Assembly (NCBI GenBank): GCA_017445435.1
Contig: JAFSUE010000176.1
Coordinates: 1 to 9,584 of the forward strand
DNA length: 9,584 bases
Source: Selenomonadaceae bacterium
GTDB lineage: Bacteria; Bacillota; Negativicutes; Selenomonadales; Selenomonadaceae
Direction: 5' to 3'
Within the stretch, counting starts at the first letter, position 1, and every line of letters begins with the position of its first letter. Positions 1 through 6,196 of the stretch are shown piece by piece. The position numbers and the translations under genes are program-made. Below the pieces are notes generated by a model. It had not been told where the DNA came from. It saw only the letters and a program-made list of their open reading frames with translations, and made no database searches.

Positions 1-48
1 GATTATTTTTGTTTTGAAGATACCGCCATTCGTCATAAAAGGTTATAA
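1..48 (+). CDS. Possible 3' end of an upstream gene (partial)
   Basis: Frame 1 is open from the window edge to a TAA at 46-48 and reads 15 residues ending in AIRHKRL. Its codons are plausible, but frame 2 is also open from the edge to 58, so this could be chance. No family can be recognised from so short a tail. Confidence 0.25.
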   Translation, partial: DYFCFEDTAIRHKRL

Positions 49-142
49 AATTTTTTAGCTGAATGAAAAATTTTCTTTTGAGAAGTTGCGCAGTTAAGGG
101 ACAATCGGCAGGAAAATCAAAATTCTTTGTGGAAATAGGCAA

Positions 143-157
143 AGCAAAATTTTTGCT
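143..157. promoter_or_regulatory. Perfect palindrome upstream of the zinc-ribbon gene
   Basis: AGCAAAA and TTTTGCT flank a single central T, giving a 7-bp-arm inverted repeat that ends 36 nt before the ATG at 194. The one-base centre makes it more like a protein-binding site than a stable hairpin. A second small inverted repeat, TTGTT-CT-AACAA, follows at 166-177. Whether either acts as an operator is inference; AT-rich DNA produces such palindromes by chance. Confidence 0.3.
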
Positions 158-193
158 ACGGTAATTTGTTCTAACAAGAATTTGGTGATTGTT

Positions 194-661
194 ATGGCGT
201 TAGTAAAACTTGAACGATCTGCTAACAAAAAATTTATTTGTCCGACGTGCGGAAATGAACTGCGCAAAGATTTAGGCGGCGTCAAAGTCAAGGACGGAAA
301 AGTTGATATGGATAATGCTTTGCCGCGTCACATTTGCGACGAGTGCGGCGTTTTTTATCGTGAACTTTTAAATTCTGGCTACTATGACGTTTTCGACTTA
401 GCGCCTGAAGAAAGACAGGTTAAGCCAAAAATTATTTCTACGGCTGAGATTCCACCTACTCAACTTAAGCGCGAAAATGACGGCAAATGCCCTTGTCCGC
501 GTTGTGGTGAACGTATGGATTTTGTTGAAGGCGGCGCGGTTAAAATTGTCGACGGTAAACCTGACTTCGGCAACACTATGGAGCATTTCAAATGCCCAAG
601 TTGTAAATCAGTCTTCCGCAAAATTGCTGGTACTGATTATTTCCAATGGTCAGAAAATTAG
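194..661 (+). CDS. Tandem double zinc-ribbon protein of unknown function
   Basis: The product is a 155-residue soluble protein with no signal peptide or membrane segment. It contains two copies of the same unit. Unit 1 has Cys pairs at residues 16/19 and 48/51. Unit 2 has pairs at 101/104 and 134/137, plus an extra Cys at 99. Between the pairs both units carry a GG-x(0-1)-VK-xx-DGK-x-D-xx-N pattern, and a His lies two residues before the second Cys pair, so the two halves are an internal duplication joined by a linker of roughly 40 residues with several prolines and charged residues. Four CxxC knuckles suggest two structural zinc sites. I chose the ATG at 194, with a weak GGTG at 184-187, over the TTG at 182, which has no ribosome binding site; this choice is not certain. 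The methyltransferase starts 20 nt after its stop, so the two are probably cotranscribed. I do not recognise a named family, and a role in binding nucleic acid or protein is only a guess from the fold. Confidence 0.8.
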   Translation: MALVKLERSANKKFICPTCGNELRKDLGGVKVKDGKVDMDNALPRHICDECGVFYRELLNSGYYDVFDLAPEERQVKPKIISTAEIPPTQLKRENDGKCPCPRCGERMDFVEGGAVKIVDGKPDFGNTMEHFKCPSCKSVFRKIAGTDYFQWSEN

Positions 662-681
662 ATTATGCGAGGTATATTTTG

Positions 682-1710
682 ATGAATAAAAAATTTATAC
701 TCTGCGGTTGTGATTTTGGCGGAAGAGAATTTTTATCCGTCATTGGTCGCGATAAAGTGGCTTATTTTTGTGATGAAAATTATATTGGGAAAAATCTTGA
801 CGGCGTTGAAATTATATCTTTCAATGAATTGGTTGAAATTCATAAAGCCTATGTTGTTGTCATTACAAATAGAAGATTAGCGAATCAATTTGCAGCGGCG
901 CTTTCTTCAAAAGATATTCCATTTAAATTTGCTTATGGTAGCAGAGAATTTTTTAATTTTTGGCGCGGACTTTACCTACTTTCTTTGCAAGGAATGAACA
1001 TTGGCGGCGGTAGCAACGTTTTAGATAGCGGCGAATTTTCGGCATTACAAATTATGCGGAATAGCTTTAATATTTCCGATTCTCCGATTTTGTTTGATGT
1101 TGGCGCTAACGTTGGCAAGTACACGTTGATGTTGTCAAATATTTTTCCGAACGCCTCAATACATTCCTTCGAGCCAGGACACGCAACGTATTTGACATTG
1201 AAAAGTAATGTTGATGCCGCTCCCGAAACGGGGGGGGGTACGGTCACATTAAACAACTTTGGATTGAGTGACAAGGCTGGCGAAATGGAATTGTTCTATG
1301 ACGCTGAAAAATCTGGCTTAGCAAGTTTGTATCAAAGGCAATTAGATTATTTCGGAATAGACTTTTCTAAAAAAGAAACTGTACGTTTAAGCACGATTGA
1401 TAATTATTGCAGGGAAAATGACATTGAAAAAATTGATTTGCTGAAGTTGGACGTTGAAGGACATGAACTGAAAATTTTGCAAGGTGCGCGAGATATGCTT
1501 GCCGCTGATAAAATTTCTAACATACAAATTGAATTTGGCGGCTGTAACCTTGATTCGCGAACGTACTTTCGGGACTTTTGGAATTTATTACATGAAAAGT
1601 TCCACGTGATGTATATTCTGCGCGATTCACTGCTTGAGATTGAACAGTATCAAGAAAGCCTTGAAATTTTCACTACGACAAACTTTTTCTTCCACTTACG
1701 GCAGAGCTAA
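682..1710 (+). CDS. FkbM-family SAM-dependent methyltransferase with G9 tract
   Basis: The product is 342 residues. Residues 1-90 resemble a Rossmann-like N-terminal domain of the kind found on sugar-modifying enzymes (CGCDFGG near residue 8, then a DEN motif). From about 137 comes the FkbM methyltransferase domain. SAM-binding motif I is DVGANVG at 139-145, the acidic FEPG motif has E164, and the late LDVEGHE motif has D257. FkbM enzymes O-methylate small molecules and, in many bacteria, surface sugars; the substrate here is unknown. The ATG at 682 is chosen because GAGG at 669-672 lies 9 nt before it; the in-frame ATG at 646 would overlap the upstream gene and has no ribosome binding site. 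Nine consecutive G (1230-1238) encode the end of Thr183 and Gly184-186, between motif I and the C-terminal half. A one-base slip either way gives an early stop. The gene is intact as read here. Confidence 0.88.
   Translation: MNKKFILCGCDFGGREFLSVIGRDKVAYFCDENYIGKNLDGVEIISFNELVEIHKAYVVVITNRRLANQFAAALSSKDIPFKFAYGSREFFNFWRGLYLLSLQGMNIGGGSNVLDSGEFSALQIMRNSFNISDSPILFDVGANVGKYTLMLSNIFPNASIHSFEPGHATYLTLKSNVDAAPETGGGTVTLNNFGLSDKAGEMELFYDAEKSGLASLYQRQLDYFGIDFSKKETVRLSTIDNYCRENDIEKIDLLKLDVEGHELKILQGARDMLAADKISNIQIEFGGCNLDSRTYFRDFWNLLHEKFHVMYILRDSLLEIEQYQESLEIFTTTNFFFHLRQS
1230..1238 (+). repeat. G9 homopolymer tract inside the methyltransferase
   Basis: This is an uninterrupted run of nine G in an otherwise AT-rich gene. 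With eight G the reading frame meets TAA at 1250-1252; with ten G it meets TGA at 1269-1271. Poly-G tracts of this length are the known basis of slipped-strand phase variation in surface-modification genes of Campylobacter, including methyltransferases. Phase variation here is inferred from the tract alone. Confidence 0.85.
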
Positions 1711-1718
1711 TGAAAATT

Positions 1719-1735
1719 GTTAGACTATTTCTAAC
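1719..1735. promoter_or_regulatory. Inverted repeat just upstream of the divIC promoter
   Basis: GTTAGA and TCTAAC form perfect 6-bp arms around a 5-nt centre. The repeat ends 3 nt before the predicted -35 box and begins 8 nt after the methyltransferase stop. There is no following T-run, so it is a poor terminator. Its place beside the promoter makes a protein-binding site possible, but this is inference. Confidence 0.35.
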
Positions 1736-1738
1736 ATC

Positions 1739-1767
1739 TTGCTAAATGAAAAATAAACTGTTATGAT
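1739..1767 (+). promoter_or_regulatory. Sigma-70-like promoter for the divIC-yabR-tilS-hpt-ftsH run
   Basis: TTGCTA at 1739-1744 (4 of 6 matches to TTGACA) and TATGAT at 1762-1767 (5 of 6 matches to TATAAT) are separated by exactly 17 nt. Transcription would begin near 1774, leaving a short leader with AGGGG at 1781-1785 before the ATG at 1794. It sits where the accessory pair ends and the conserved cluster begins. Confidence 0.6.
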
Positions 1768-1793
1768 TATAAAAAAATTTAGGGGACGGCGTT

Positions 1794-2069
1794 ATGCAAC
1801 AGCGAAAAGGTATTAACTGGTTTTTCGTTTTAATGTTTGTGGTCGTCGCGTACTTTGCAACGGTTTTAATTTCGCAACAAGTTCATCTTTCACATGTCAG
1901 CGAAAGTAAACGAATTGCGGATAAACGACTTGAGGCGGCGCAGGCTGAAAATGAAAAACTTCATAAGCAGTTGGAAGAATTGCAGGACTTAAATAACATT
2001 GAAAGGTTAGCGCGGGAAGATTTGGGACTTGCTAAGGATGGCGAAATGCCCTATCAGCCAGCGCGATAG
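1794..2069 (+). CDS. divIC: Septum formation initiator, DivIC/FtsB family
   Basis: This 91-residue protein is a small bitopic division protein. DivIC/FtsB partners with FtsL and DivIB/FtsQ in the divisome and helps activate septal peptidoglycan synthesis. The layout fits the family: a short basic N-terminus (QQRKG), one membrane segment at about residues 9-27, an extracytoplasmic coiled coil at about 36-66 rich in Glu, Lys, Leu and Gln, and a conserved-looking IERLAREDLGL segment near 69-79. The length is typical. AGGGG at 1781-1785 lies 8 nt before the ATG. The gene is first after the predicted promoter and precedes the S1-domain gene, the same order as divIC-yabR in Bacillus, which supports DivIC over FtsL, a protein of similar shape usually found in the dcw cluster. 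Confidence 0.88.
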   Translation: MQQRKGINWFFVLMFVVVAYFATVLISQQVHLSHVSESKRIADKRLEAAQAENEKLHKQLEELQDLNNIERLAREDLGLAKDGEMPYQPAR

Positions 2070-2080
2070 TTATTGCTATA

Positions 2081-2108
2081 AAAAGCTAAAAGCTAACACC
2101 TAAAAGCT
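2081..2108 (+). repeat. Heptamer tandem repeat AAAAGCT, four units, before yabR
   Basis: The units are AAAAGCT (2081-2087), AAAAGCT (2088-2094), the variant AACACCT (2095-2101) and AAAAGCT (2102-2108), all in a 7-nt period without interruption. The array ends 7 nt before the AGGAGG of yabR. A 15-nt stretch beginning in the variant unit, CCTAAAAGCTAATAT at 2099-2113, recurs exactly upstream of ispE at 7888-7902. Confidence 0.85.
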
Positions 2109-2130
2109 AATATGCAGGAGGAACAAAAAT

Positions 2131-2550
2131 TTGGCTATTGAAGTAGGTAGCGTGGTAGAAGGTAAAGTTACGCGGATAACGAATTTCGGCGCGTTCGTTG
2201 AACTTGAAGATGACAAGGCGGGCTTAATTCACATTTCGGAGGTTGCCAACGAATACGTCAGCAACGTTGAAGATTTTCTGCACGAAGGCGAAATTGTTCA
2301 AGCTAAAGTTGTAAGCATTGACGCCAACGGTAAAGTTGCACTGTCTTTGAAAAGAATGAAAGCGCAGACTGTTCAAGATACAGATAAACCTGCGCGGGCG
2401 GCTAATAAACCTAAGCCGAATAAAAAACTTTCCGCGTCATTTGAAGATAAGCTGTCAAAATTTTTGAAGGATAGCGATGAAAGATTGACGGACTTGAAGC
2501 GGAAAACTGATTCTAAGCGCGGCGGGCGTGGCTCAAGACGTTCAGATTAA
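2131..2550 (+). CDS. yabR: S1-domain RNA-binding protein (YabR-like)
   Basis: This 139-residue protein begins with one S1 (OB-fold) RNA-binding domain at about residues 5-76, recognisable by GxVVEGKVTRITNFGAFV, the GLIHISE motif near 31-37 and the closing GKVALSLKRM. A charged linker and a basic C-terminal tail ending in KRGGRGSRRSD follow and may add RNA contact. Single-S1 proteins of this kind sit next to divIC in many Firmicutes; they are related to polynucleotide phosphorylase and ribosomal S1 domains, and their exact role is not settled. The start is TTG at 2131, supported by a perfect AGGAGG at 2116-2121, 9 nt upstream. The gene lies 61 nt after divIC, across a heptamer repeat, and 22 nt before tilS. 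Confidence 0.88.
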   Translation: MAIEVGSVVEGKVTRITNFGAFVELEDDKAGLIHISEVANEYVSNVEDFLHEGEIVQAKVVSIDANGKVALSLKRMKAQTVQDTDKPARAANKPKPNKKLSASFEDKLSKFLKDSDERLTDLKRKTDSKRGGRGSRRSD

Positions 2551-2571
2551 ATTCCTCATTGGAGGGAATTT
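2549..2571 (+). promoter_or_regulatory. Hairpin overlapping the tilS ribosome binding site
   Basis: AAATTCC at 2549-2555 and GGAATTT at 2565-2571 are perfect 7-bp arms around a 9-nt loop. The 5' arm overlaps the yabR stop codon, the GGAGGG ribosome binding site (2561-2566) lies in the loop and 3' arm, and the tilS TTG at 2573 follows one nucleotide later. Ribosomes finishing yabR could open it, which would couple the two genes. The pairing is visible in the sequence; the control is inference. Confidence 0.45.
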
Positions 2572-2572
2572 T

Positions 2573-3556
2573 TTGCTGAAAAAGTTTATAAACGTTTGTC
2601 AATCTGAAAATATTTTTTCCGCGCAGAAAATCGTTGTAGCTGTATCTGGCGGCGCTGATTCGTTAGCGCTTGCCGATTTACTTTTCAATGTGCGTCAACG
2701 TTTCAACCTTCAACTTTGCATTGCACATTACGAACACGGGCTTAGAGGTCAACCCTCAATCGACGACGCAAATTTTGTCGAAAAGTTTGCTGAAAATCTC
2801 GGCGTGAAATTTTTCTGCGAACATGGAGACGTTAAAACTTATGCGGCGGAAAATAAACTTTCGATTGAAACGGCGGCGCGTAAACTTCGATATAATTTCT
2901 TGTACAAGGTAAAGCGCGAATTGGACTTTGACGCGATAGCGCTTGCACATCACGCCAACGATCAAGCGGAAACAATTTTAATGCGACTTCTGCGCGGCGC
3001 AACGTCAACAGGACTTGCCGCAATGAAATTTTCCGTCGATTCCGAAGAATACGGCTTGTTACTGCGTCCATTGCTACGGTTCAAGAAAATTGAGTTGGAA
3101 AATTACTGCTCGGCACGTGGAATTTCTCCGCGAATTGACGCTACAAATTTTGAGACAGCGGCGACGCGCAATAAAATTCGGCTGGAACTTTTACCCGCGC
3201 TTGAAAAGTTCAATCCCAACATTGTCGATACACTTTGTAAGTTAGGCGAAATTTCGGCGGAAGAATCAGACTTCATAAATTTTGAAACAGAAAAAATTTT
3301 CCCTCAAGTCGTCAATAAAAATTCAGCAGGACAGCTTGAACTTCTGCGCGGCAAATTTCTAAAACTTCATACGGCTTTGCAACGGGCGATTGTGAAAAAA
3401 TTTTTAGCTGAAGTTTGCGGCGTCGAAGATTTTGGATTCGTACACTTTGAGGCAGTCAGAAAAGTTTTAGTGAACAATTTAGCTGGCGTCGAACTTCCGC
3501 ATAATTTCCGCGCAGATTTAAAACGCGGCATATTAACTGTAAGAAAAAATTTTTAA
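2573..3556 (+). CDS. tilS: tRNA(Ile)-lysidine synthetase, short form
   Basis: TilS uses ATP and lysine to convert C34 of the CAU-anticodon tRNA-Ile to lysidine, changing its decoding from AUG to AUA; it is essential in most bacteria. This 327-residue protein shows the N-type PP-loop SGGADS at 25-30, the AHYEHGLRG motif, and HHxNDQAET at 126-134 followed by LLRGxxxxGL, all hallmarks of TilS. The central substrate-binding region follows (LRPLL, then the NxxxRNKIR segment). E. coli and Bacillus TilS are longer (over 430 residues) and have an extra C-terminal domain that seems to be missing here; Aquifex has a similarly short form, so this need not be damage. I place the start at TTG 2573, 6 nt after GGAGGG; a GTG at 2528 would overlap yabR and has no ribosome binding site. 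A typical neighbour is hpt. Confidence 0.92.
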   Translation: MLKKFINVCQSENIFSAQKIVVAVSGGADSLALADLLFNVRQRFNLQLCIAHYEHGLRGQPSIDDANFVEKFAENLGVKFFCEHGDVKTYAAENKLSIETAARKLRYNFLYKVKRELDFDAIALAHHANDQAETILMRLLRGATSTGLAAMKFSVDSEEYGLLLRPLLRFKKIELENYCSARGISPRIDATNFETAATRNKIRLELLPALEKFNPNIVDTLCKLGEISAEESDFINFETEKIFPQVVNKNSAGQLELLRGKFLKLHTALQRAIVKKFLAEVCGVEDFGFVHFEAVRKVLVNNLAGVELPHNFRADLKRGILTVRKNF

Positions 3557-3568
3557 AAGCTAAAAGCT
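3555..3568 (+). repeat. Heptamer tandem repeat AAAAGCT, two units, between tilS and hpt
   Basis: Two perfect AAAAGCT units (3555-3561, 3562-3568) begin inside the TAA stop of tilS and end 5 nt before the hpt ribosome binding site. The unit is the same as that upstream of yabR. Adjacent units also create AGCT-AAA-AGCT, a 4-bp inverted repeat. Confidence 0.8.
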
Positions 3569-3591
3569 TGCATAGAAAGGATTTGATTAAC

Positions 3592-4146
3592 TTGAAAACT
3601 AAAGAAGATTTCATCGAACGCGTGCTTTACACTGAAGAGCAAATCGACGCTCGCGTTAAGGAACTTAGCGCAAAGATTAGCGAAGATTACAAAGACATTG
3701 CTAAACCGCTGTTGACGGTCGGAATTTTGAACGGCGCGGTAATGTTTTATACTGATTTGGTTAGACGCGTGACGATTCCCGTACACTTCGACTTTATGAT
3801 TGCGTCAAGCTACGACGCCAACACGCACACTAGCGGCAAGGTTAATATCCTCAAAAATCTTGATAACGATCCTAAGGGTCGTGATATTCTGTTGATTGAA
3901 GATATTGTCGATTCGGGTACGACGATGAAATATTTGATTGACTATTTCAAAGACAAGGGCGCGGCTAGCGTAAAAGTTTGCGCGTTGCTGGATAAACCGT
4001 CACGCCGTAAAGTTGAAGTTCCTATCGACTACTGCGGCTTTGAAATTCCAGATGAATTTATTGTCGGCTACGGCTTGGACTTCGCGCAACATTATAGAAA
4101 TTTGCCGTATCTCGGAATTTTAAAGCGTAGCGTTTATTCTAAATAG
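3592..4146 (+). CDS. hpt: Hypoxanthine phosphoribosyltransferase
   Basis: This cytoplasmic enzyme transfers the phosphoribosyl group of PRPP to hypoxanthine (and often guanine), giving IMP or GMP in purine salvage. The 184-residue product shows the type I PRTase fold: the GILNGAVMFY segment in the N-terminal third, the flexible-loop region SSYDxxTxTSG, and the PRPP-binding signature EDIVDSGTT at 103-111, followed by the base-binding end with DEFIVGYGLD. The length is normal. The start is placed at TTG 3592, about 11 nt after AGAAAGG (3574-3580); TTG at 3583 and 3568 are in frame but lie too close to, or before, that site, so the exact start is uncertain by a few codons. Between tilS and ftsH is the standard place for hpt in Firmicutes, and in some species its product binds TilS or FtsH regions; that cannot be seen here. 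Confidence 0.93.
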   Translation: MKTKEDFIERVLYTEEQIDARVKELSAKISEDYKDIAKPLLTVGILNGAVMFYTDLVRRVTIPVHFDFMIASSYDANTHTSGKVNILKNLDNDPKGRDILLIEDIVDSGTTMKYLIDYFKDKGAASVKVCALLDKPSRRKVEVPIDYCGFEIPDEFIVGYGLDFAQHYRNLPYLGILKRSVYSK

Positions 4147-4199
4147 CTTGTAGCTTGTAACAATCATTACGAATTGCGCATTACGCATTACGAATTAAA
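4144..4199 (+). repeat. Mosaic heptamer array, eight units, between hpt and ftsH
   Basis: Eight consecutive 7-nt units fill the gap: TAGCTTG twice (4144-4157), TAACAAT, CATTACG, AATTGCG, then CATTACG twice (4179-4192) and AATTAAA (4193-4199). The first unit begins on the hpt TAG stop codon and the last runs into the AAGGAG of ftsH. Two unrelated heptamer families are joined without loss of the 7-nt register. Confidence 0.85.
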
Positions 4200-4213
4200 A
4201 AGGAGCGTTGTGT

Positions 4214-6130
4214 TTGAATAGTTTTTTGCGAAACGTCGGCTTTTATTTGCTGGTTATATTCGTCGCAATAACTGCATACGATTATTTTTCGGTGAAGCCG
4301 CAGACCGTTGAAGAAACGAGTTATTCGCAGTTTTTGCAAAGAGTTGACGAAGGCGAAGTATCTAAAGTCATCTTGACGAAAAATTCAATAAAGGCGACGA
4401 AAAAAGACGGTACAGAATTTACAACGATTGCGCCAGACTTCCCAATAGGCGATGAAACACTTGTCGGCAAATTGGAGGCAAAGGGCGTTGAAATAACCGC
4501 GCAGAATCCTAAAGAGCCGCCGTGGTGGATGACGCTCCTTTCTTCATTCCTGCCAATTTTGATTTTAATCGGTGTGTGGTTCTTCATAATGAATCAGACG
4601 AACGGTTCAGGAAGTAAAGTTATGTCTTTCGGCAAAAGTCGTGCCAGACTTTCAAGCGGCGATAAAGTTAAAGTGACCTTTAATGATGTGGCTGGTGCTG
4701 ATGAGGCGAAGGAAGAACTTCAAGAAGTTGTAGAATTTTTAAAGCATCCGAAAAAGTTTAATGACTTGGGCGCACGCATACCTAAAGGCGTTTTGCTTTA
4801 TGGTCCACCTGGTACAGGTAAAACGTTACTTGCTAAAGCTGTTGCTGGTGAAGCTGGCGTAGCTTTCTTTTCAATCAGCGGCTCGGACTTCGTCGAAATG
4901 TTTGTAGGCGTCGGCGCGTCAAGAGTTCGTGACTTATTCGCACAGGCTAAGAAAAATTCGCCGTGTATAATTTTCATTGATGAAATTGACGCGGTAGGTC
5001 GTCAACGCGGCGCAGGTTTAAGCGGCGGGCATGATGAACGCGAACAAACTTTGAATCAGTTGTTGGTTGAAATGGATGGATTTGCGGCGAATGAAGGAAT
5101 TATCATCATTGCGGCGACTAACCGTCCAGATATTCTTGACCATGCACTTTTAAGACCGGGACGTTTCGACAGACAAATTGTCGTTGATAAGCCTGACGTT
5201 AAAGGGCGCGTTGCCATTTTGAAAGTTCACTCAAAAGGCAAGCCGATTTCAAATGATGTTGATATGGACGTTTTGGCGCGTCGTACACCTGGATTTACTG
5301 GCGCTGACTTAGCTAACCTTGTCAATGAAGCGGCGTTGCTTGCGGCTAGACGTAATAAGCACGAAATTAATATGATTGAAATGGAAGAGTCAATCGAACG
5401 TGTTATGGCGGGTCCAGAGCGTAAATCTAAAGTGATGAGTGACGATGAAAAGAAATTGACGGCTTATCACGAAGGCGGACATGCGCTTGTAGGTATGATG
5501 CTCAAGCATGCTGATCCAGTTCACAAAGTGACTATCATTCCGCGCGGCAGAGCTGGCGGCTATACTTTGATGTTGCCGAAGGAAGATAGAAATTATGCTA
5601 CACGGTCTGAACTGCTTGACAGATTGAAAGTTGCAATGGGCGGGCGCGTTGCTGAAGAAATTGTCCTCAATGAAATTTCAACTGGCGCGTCACAAGATAT
5701 TCAGCAAGCTAGCCGAATTGTTCGCTCAATGATTATGCAGTACGGCATGAGCGACGTACTTGGTCCCGTTGCTTACGGCGGAGATCAGACGCAACAATTT
5801 TTCGGACAGAATCCTAGAAATTATTCAGAAGAAGTTGCTGGCGAAATTGACAAGGAAGTTCACAAGTACATGGAGGAAGCGTACCAAGCTTGCCGCGATA
5901 TTATCAACGAACACCGCGCACAGCTTGACGTAATTGCACAAGCTTTAATGGAACGTGAAACTTTGACGGCGGCTGAACTTAAAGCTATGGTTTTCGGCGA
6001 CACGAAGGCTATTCCAGATACGACGGTTAATTTGAATAAAGATGAAGTTGCTGGCGACGTACAAAAAAATGTAGCGCCAGTGCCTACGCCGATTTTTGAT
6101 TCAAGTGGTTCAAATCCAACGCCGATTTAA
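4214..6130 (+). CDS. ftsH: ATP-dependent zinc metalloprotease FtsH
   Basis: FtsH is a membrane-anchored hexameric AAA+ protease that extracts and degrades misfolded membrane proteins and some short-lived regulators. The 638-residue product has all expected parts: membrane segment 1 at about residues 7-24, an extracytoplasmic domain, membrane segment 2 at about 105-126, Walker A GPPGTGKT at 197-204, Walker B with D256 and E257, an AAA second region of homology (ATNRPDILDxALLRPGRFDR), and the zinc site HEGGH at 419-423 with the likely third ligand D495 in GASQD. The C-terminal 40 residues are low-complexity and rich in Pro, Asn and Val. The start is TTG 4214, 8 nt after AAGGAG (4200-4205); the TTG at 4208 is only 2 nt from that site. 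It is last in the core run and is followed by a strong terminator. Confidence 0.97.
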   Translation: MNSFLRNVGFYLLVIFVAITAYDYFSVKPQTVEETSYSQFLQRVDEGEVSKVILTKNSIKATKKDGTEFTTIAPDFPIGDETLVGKLEAKGVEITAQNPKEPPWWMTLLSSFLPILILIGVWFFIMNQTNGSGSKVMSFGKSRARLSSGDKVKVTFNDVAGADEAKEELQEVVEFLKHPKKFNDLGARIPKGVLLYGPPGTGKTLLAKAVAGEAGVAFFSISGSDFVEMFVGVGASRVRDLFAQAKKNSPCIIFIDEIDAVGRQRGAGLSGGHDEREQTLNQLLVEMDGFAANEGIIIIAATNRPDILDHALLRPGRFDRQIVVDKPDVKGRVAILKVHSKGKPISNDVDMDVLARRTPGFTGADLANLVNEAALLAARRNKHEINMIEMEESIERVMAGPERKSKVMSDDEKKLTAYHEGGHALVGMMLKHADPVHKVTIIPRGRAGGYTLMLPKEDRNYATRSELLDRLKVAMGGRVAEEIVLNEISTGASQDIQQASRIVRSMIMQYGMSDVLGPVAYGGDQTQQFFGQNPRNYSEEVAGEIDKEVHKYMEEAYQACRDIINEHRAQLDVIAQALMERETLTAAELKAMVFGDTKAIPDTTVNLNKDEVAGDVQKNVAPVPTPIFDSSGSNPTPI

Positions 6131-6149
6131 AATTTTTTTTAATAAGAAT

Positions 6150-6196
6150 GGACGGTGACTGAAGTTTTATGACGCTGTCACTGTCCTATTTTTTTT
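6150..6196 (+). terminator. Rho-independent terminator after ftsH
   Basis: GGACGGTGAC (6150-6159) pairs with GTCACTGTCC (6177-6186): ten pairs including one G-U, around a 17-nt loop, followed by TATTTTTTTT. This is a convincing intrinsic terminator and separates the divIC-ftsH run from the glycosyltransferase. Confidence 0.88.

Noticed and set aside
78..105. Possible promoter TTGAGA - 16 nt - GACAAT before the zinc-ribbon gene
   Set aside because: The -10 matches only 4 of 6 positions with a short spacer, and such matches are common in AT-rich DNA; not strong enough to list.
94..291. Minus-strand open frame of 65 codons near the left end
   Set aside because: It overlaps the start of the zinc-ribbon gene, has no family features, and its composition is that of the reverse complement of coding DNA.
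1230..1238. G9 tract as a sequencing or assembly error
   Set aside because: With nine G the frame is open and all downstream FkbM motifs follow, so the length is correct for a functional gene; reads would still be needed to see length variants.
972..1274. Minus-strand open frame of 100 codons opposite the methyltransferase
   Set aside because: It lies opposite the conserved SAM-binding region and contains prolines from the reverse of the G9 tract; best explained as a shadow frame.
4144..4199. Heptamer arrays as a CRISPR array
   Set aside because: Units are 7 nt with no spacers of constant size between longer repeats, and no cas genes are present.
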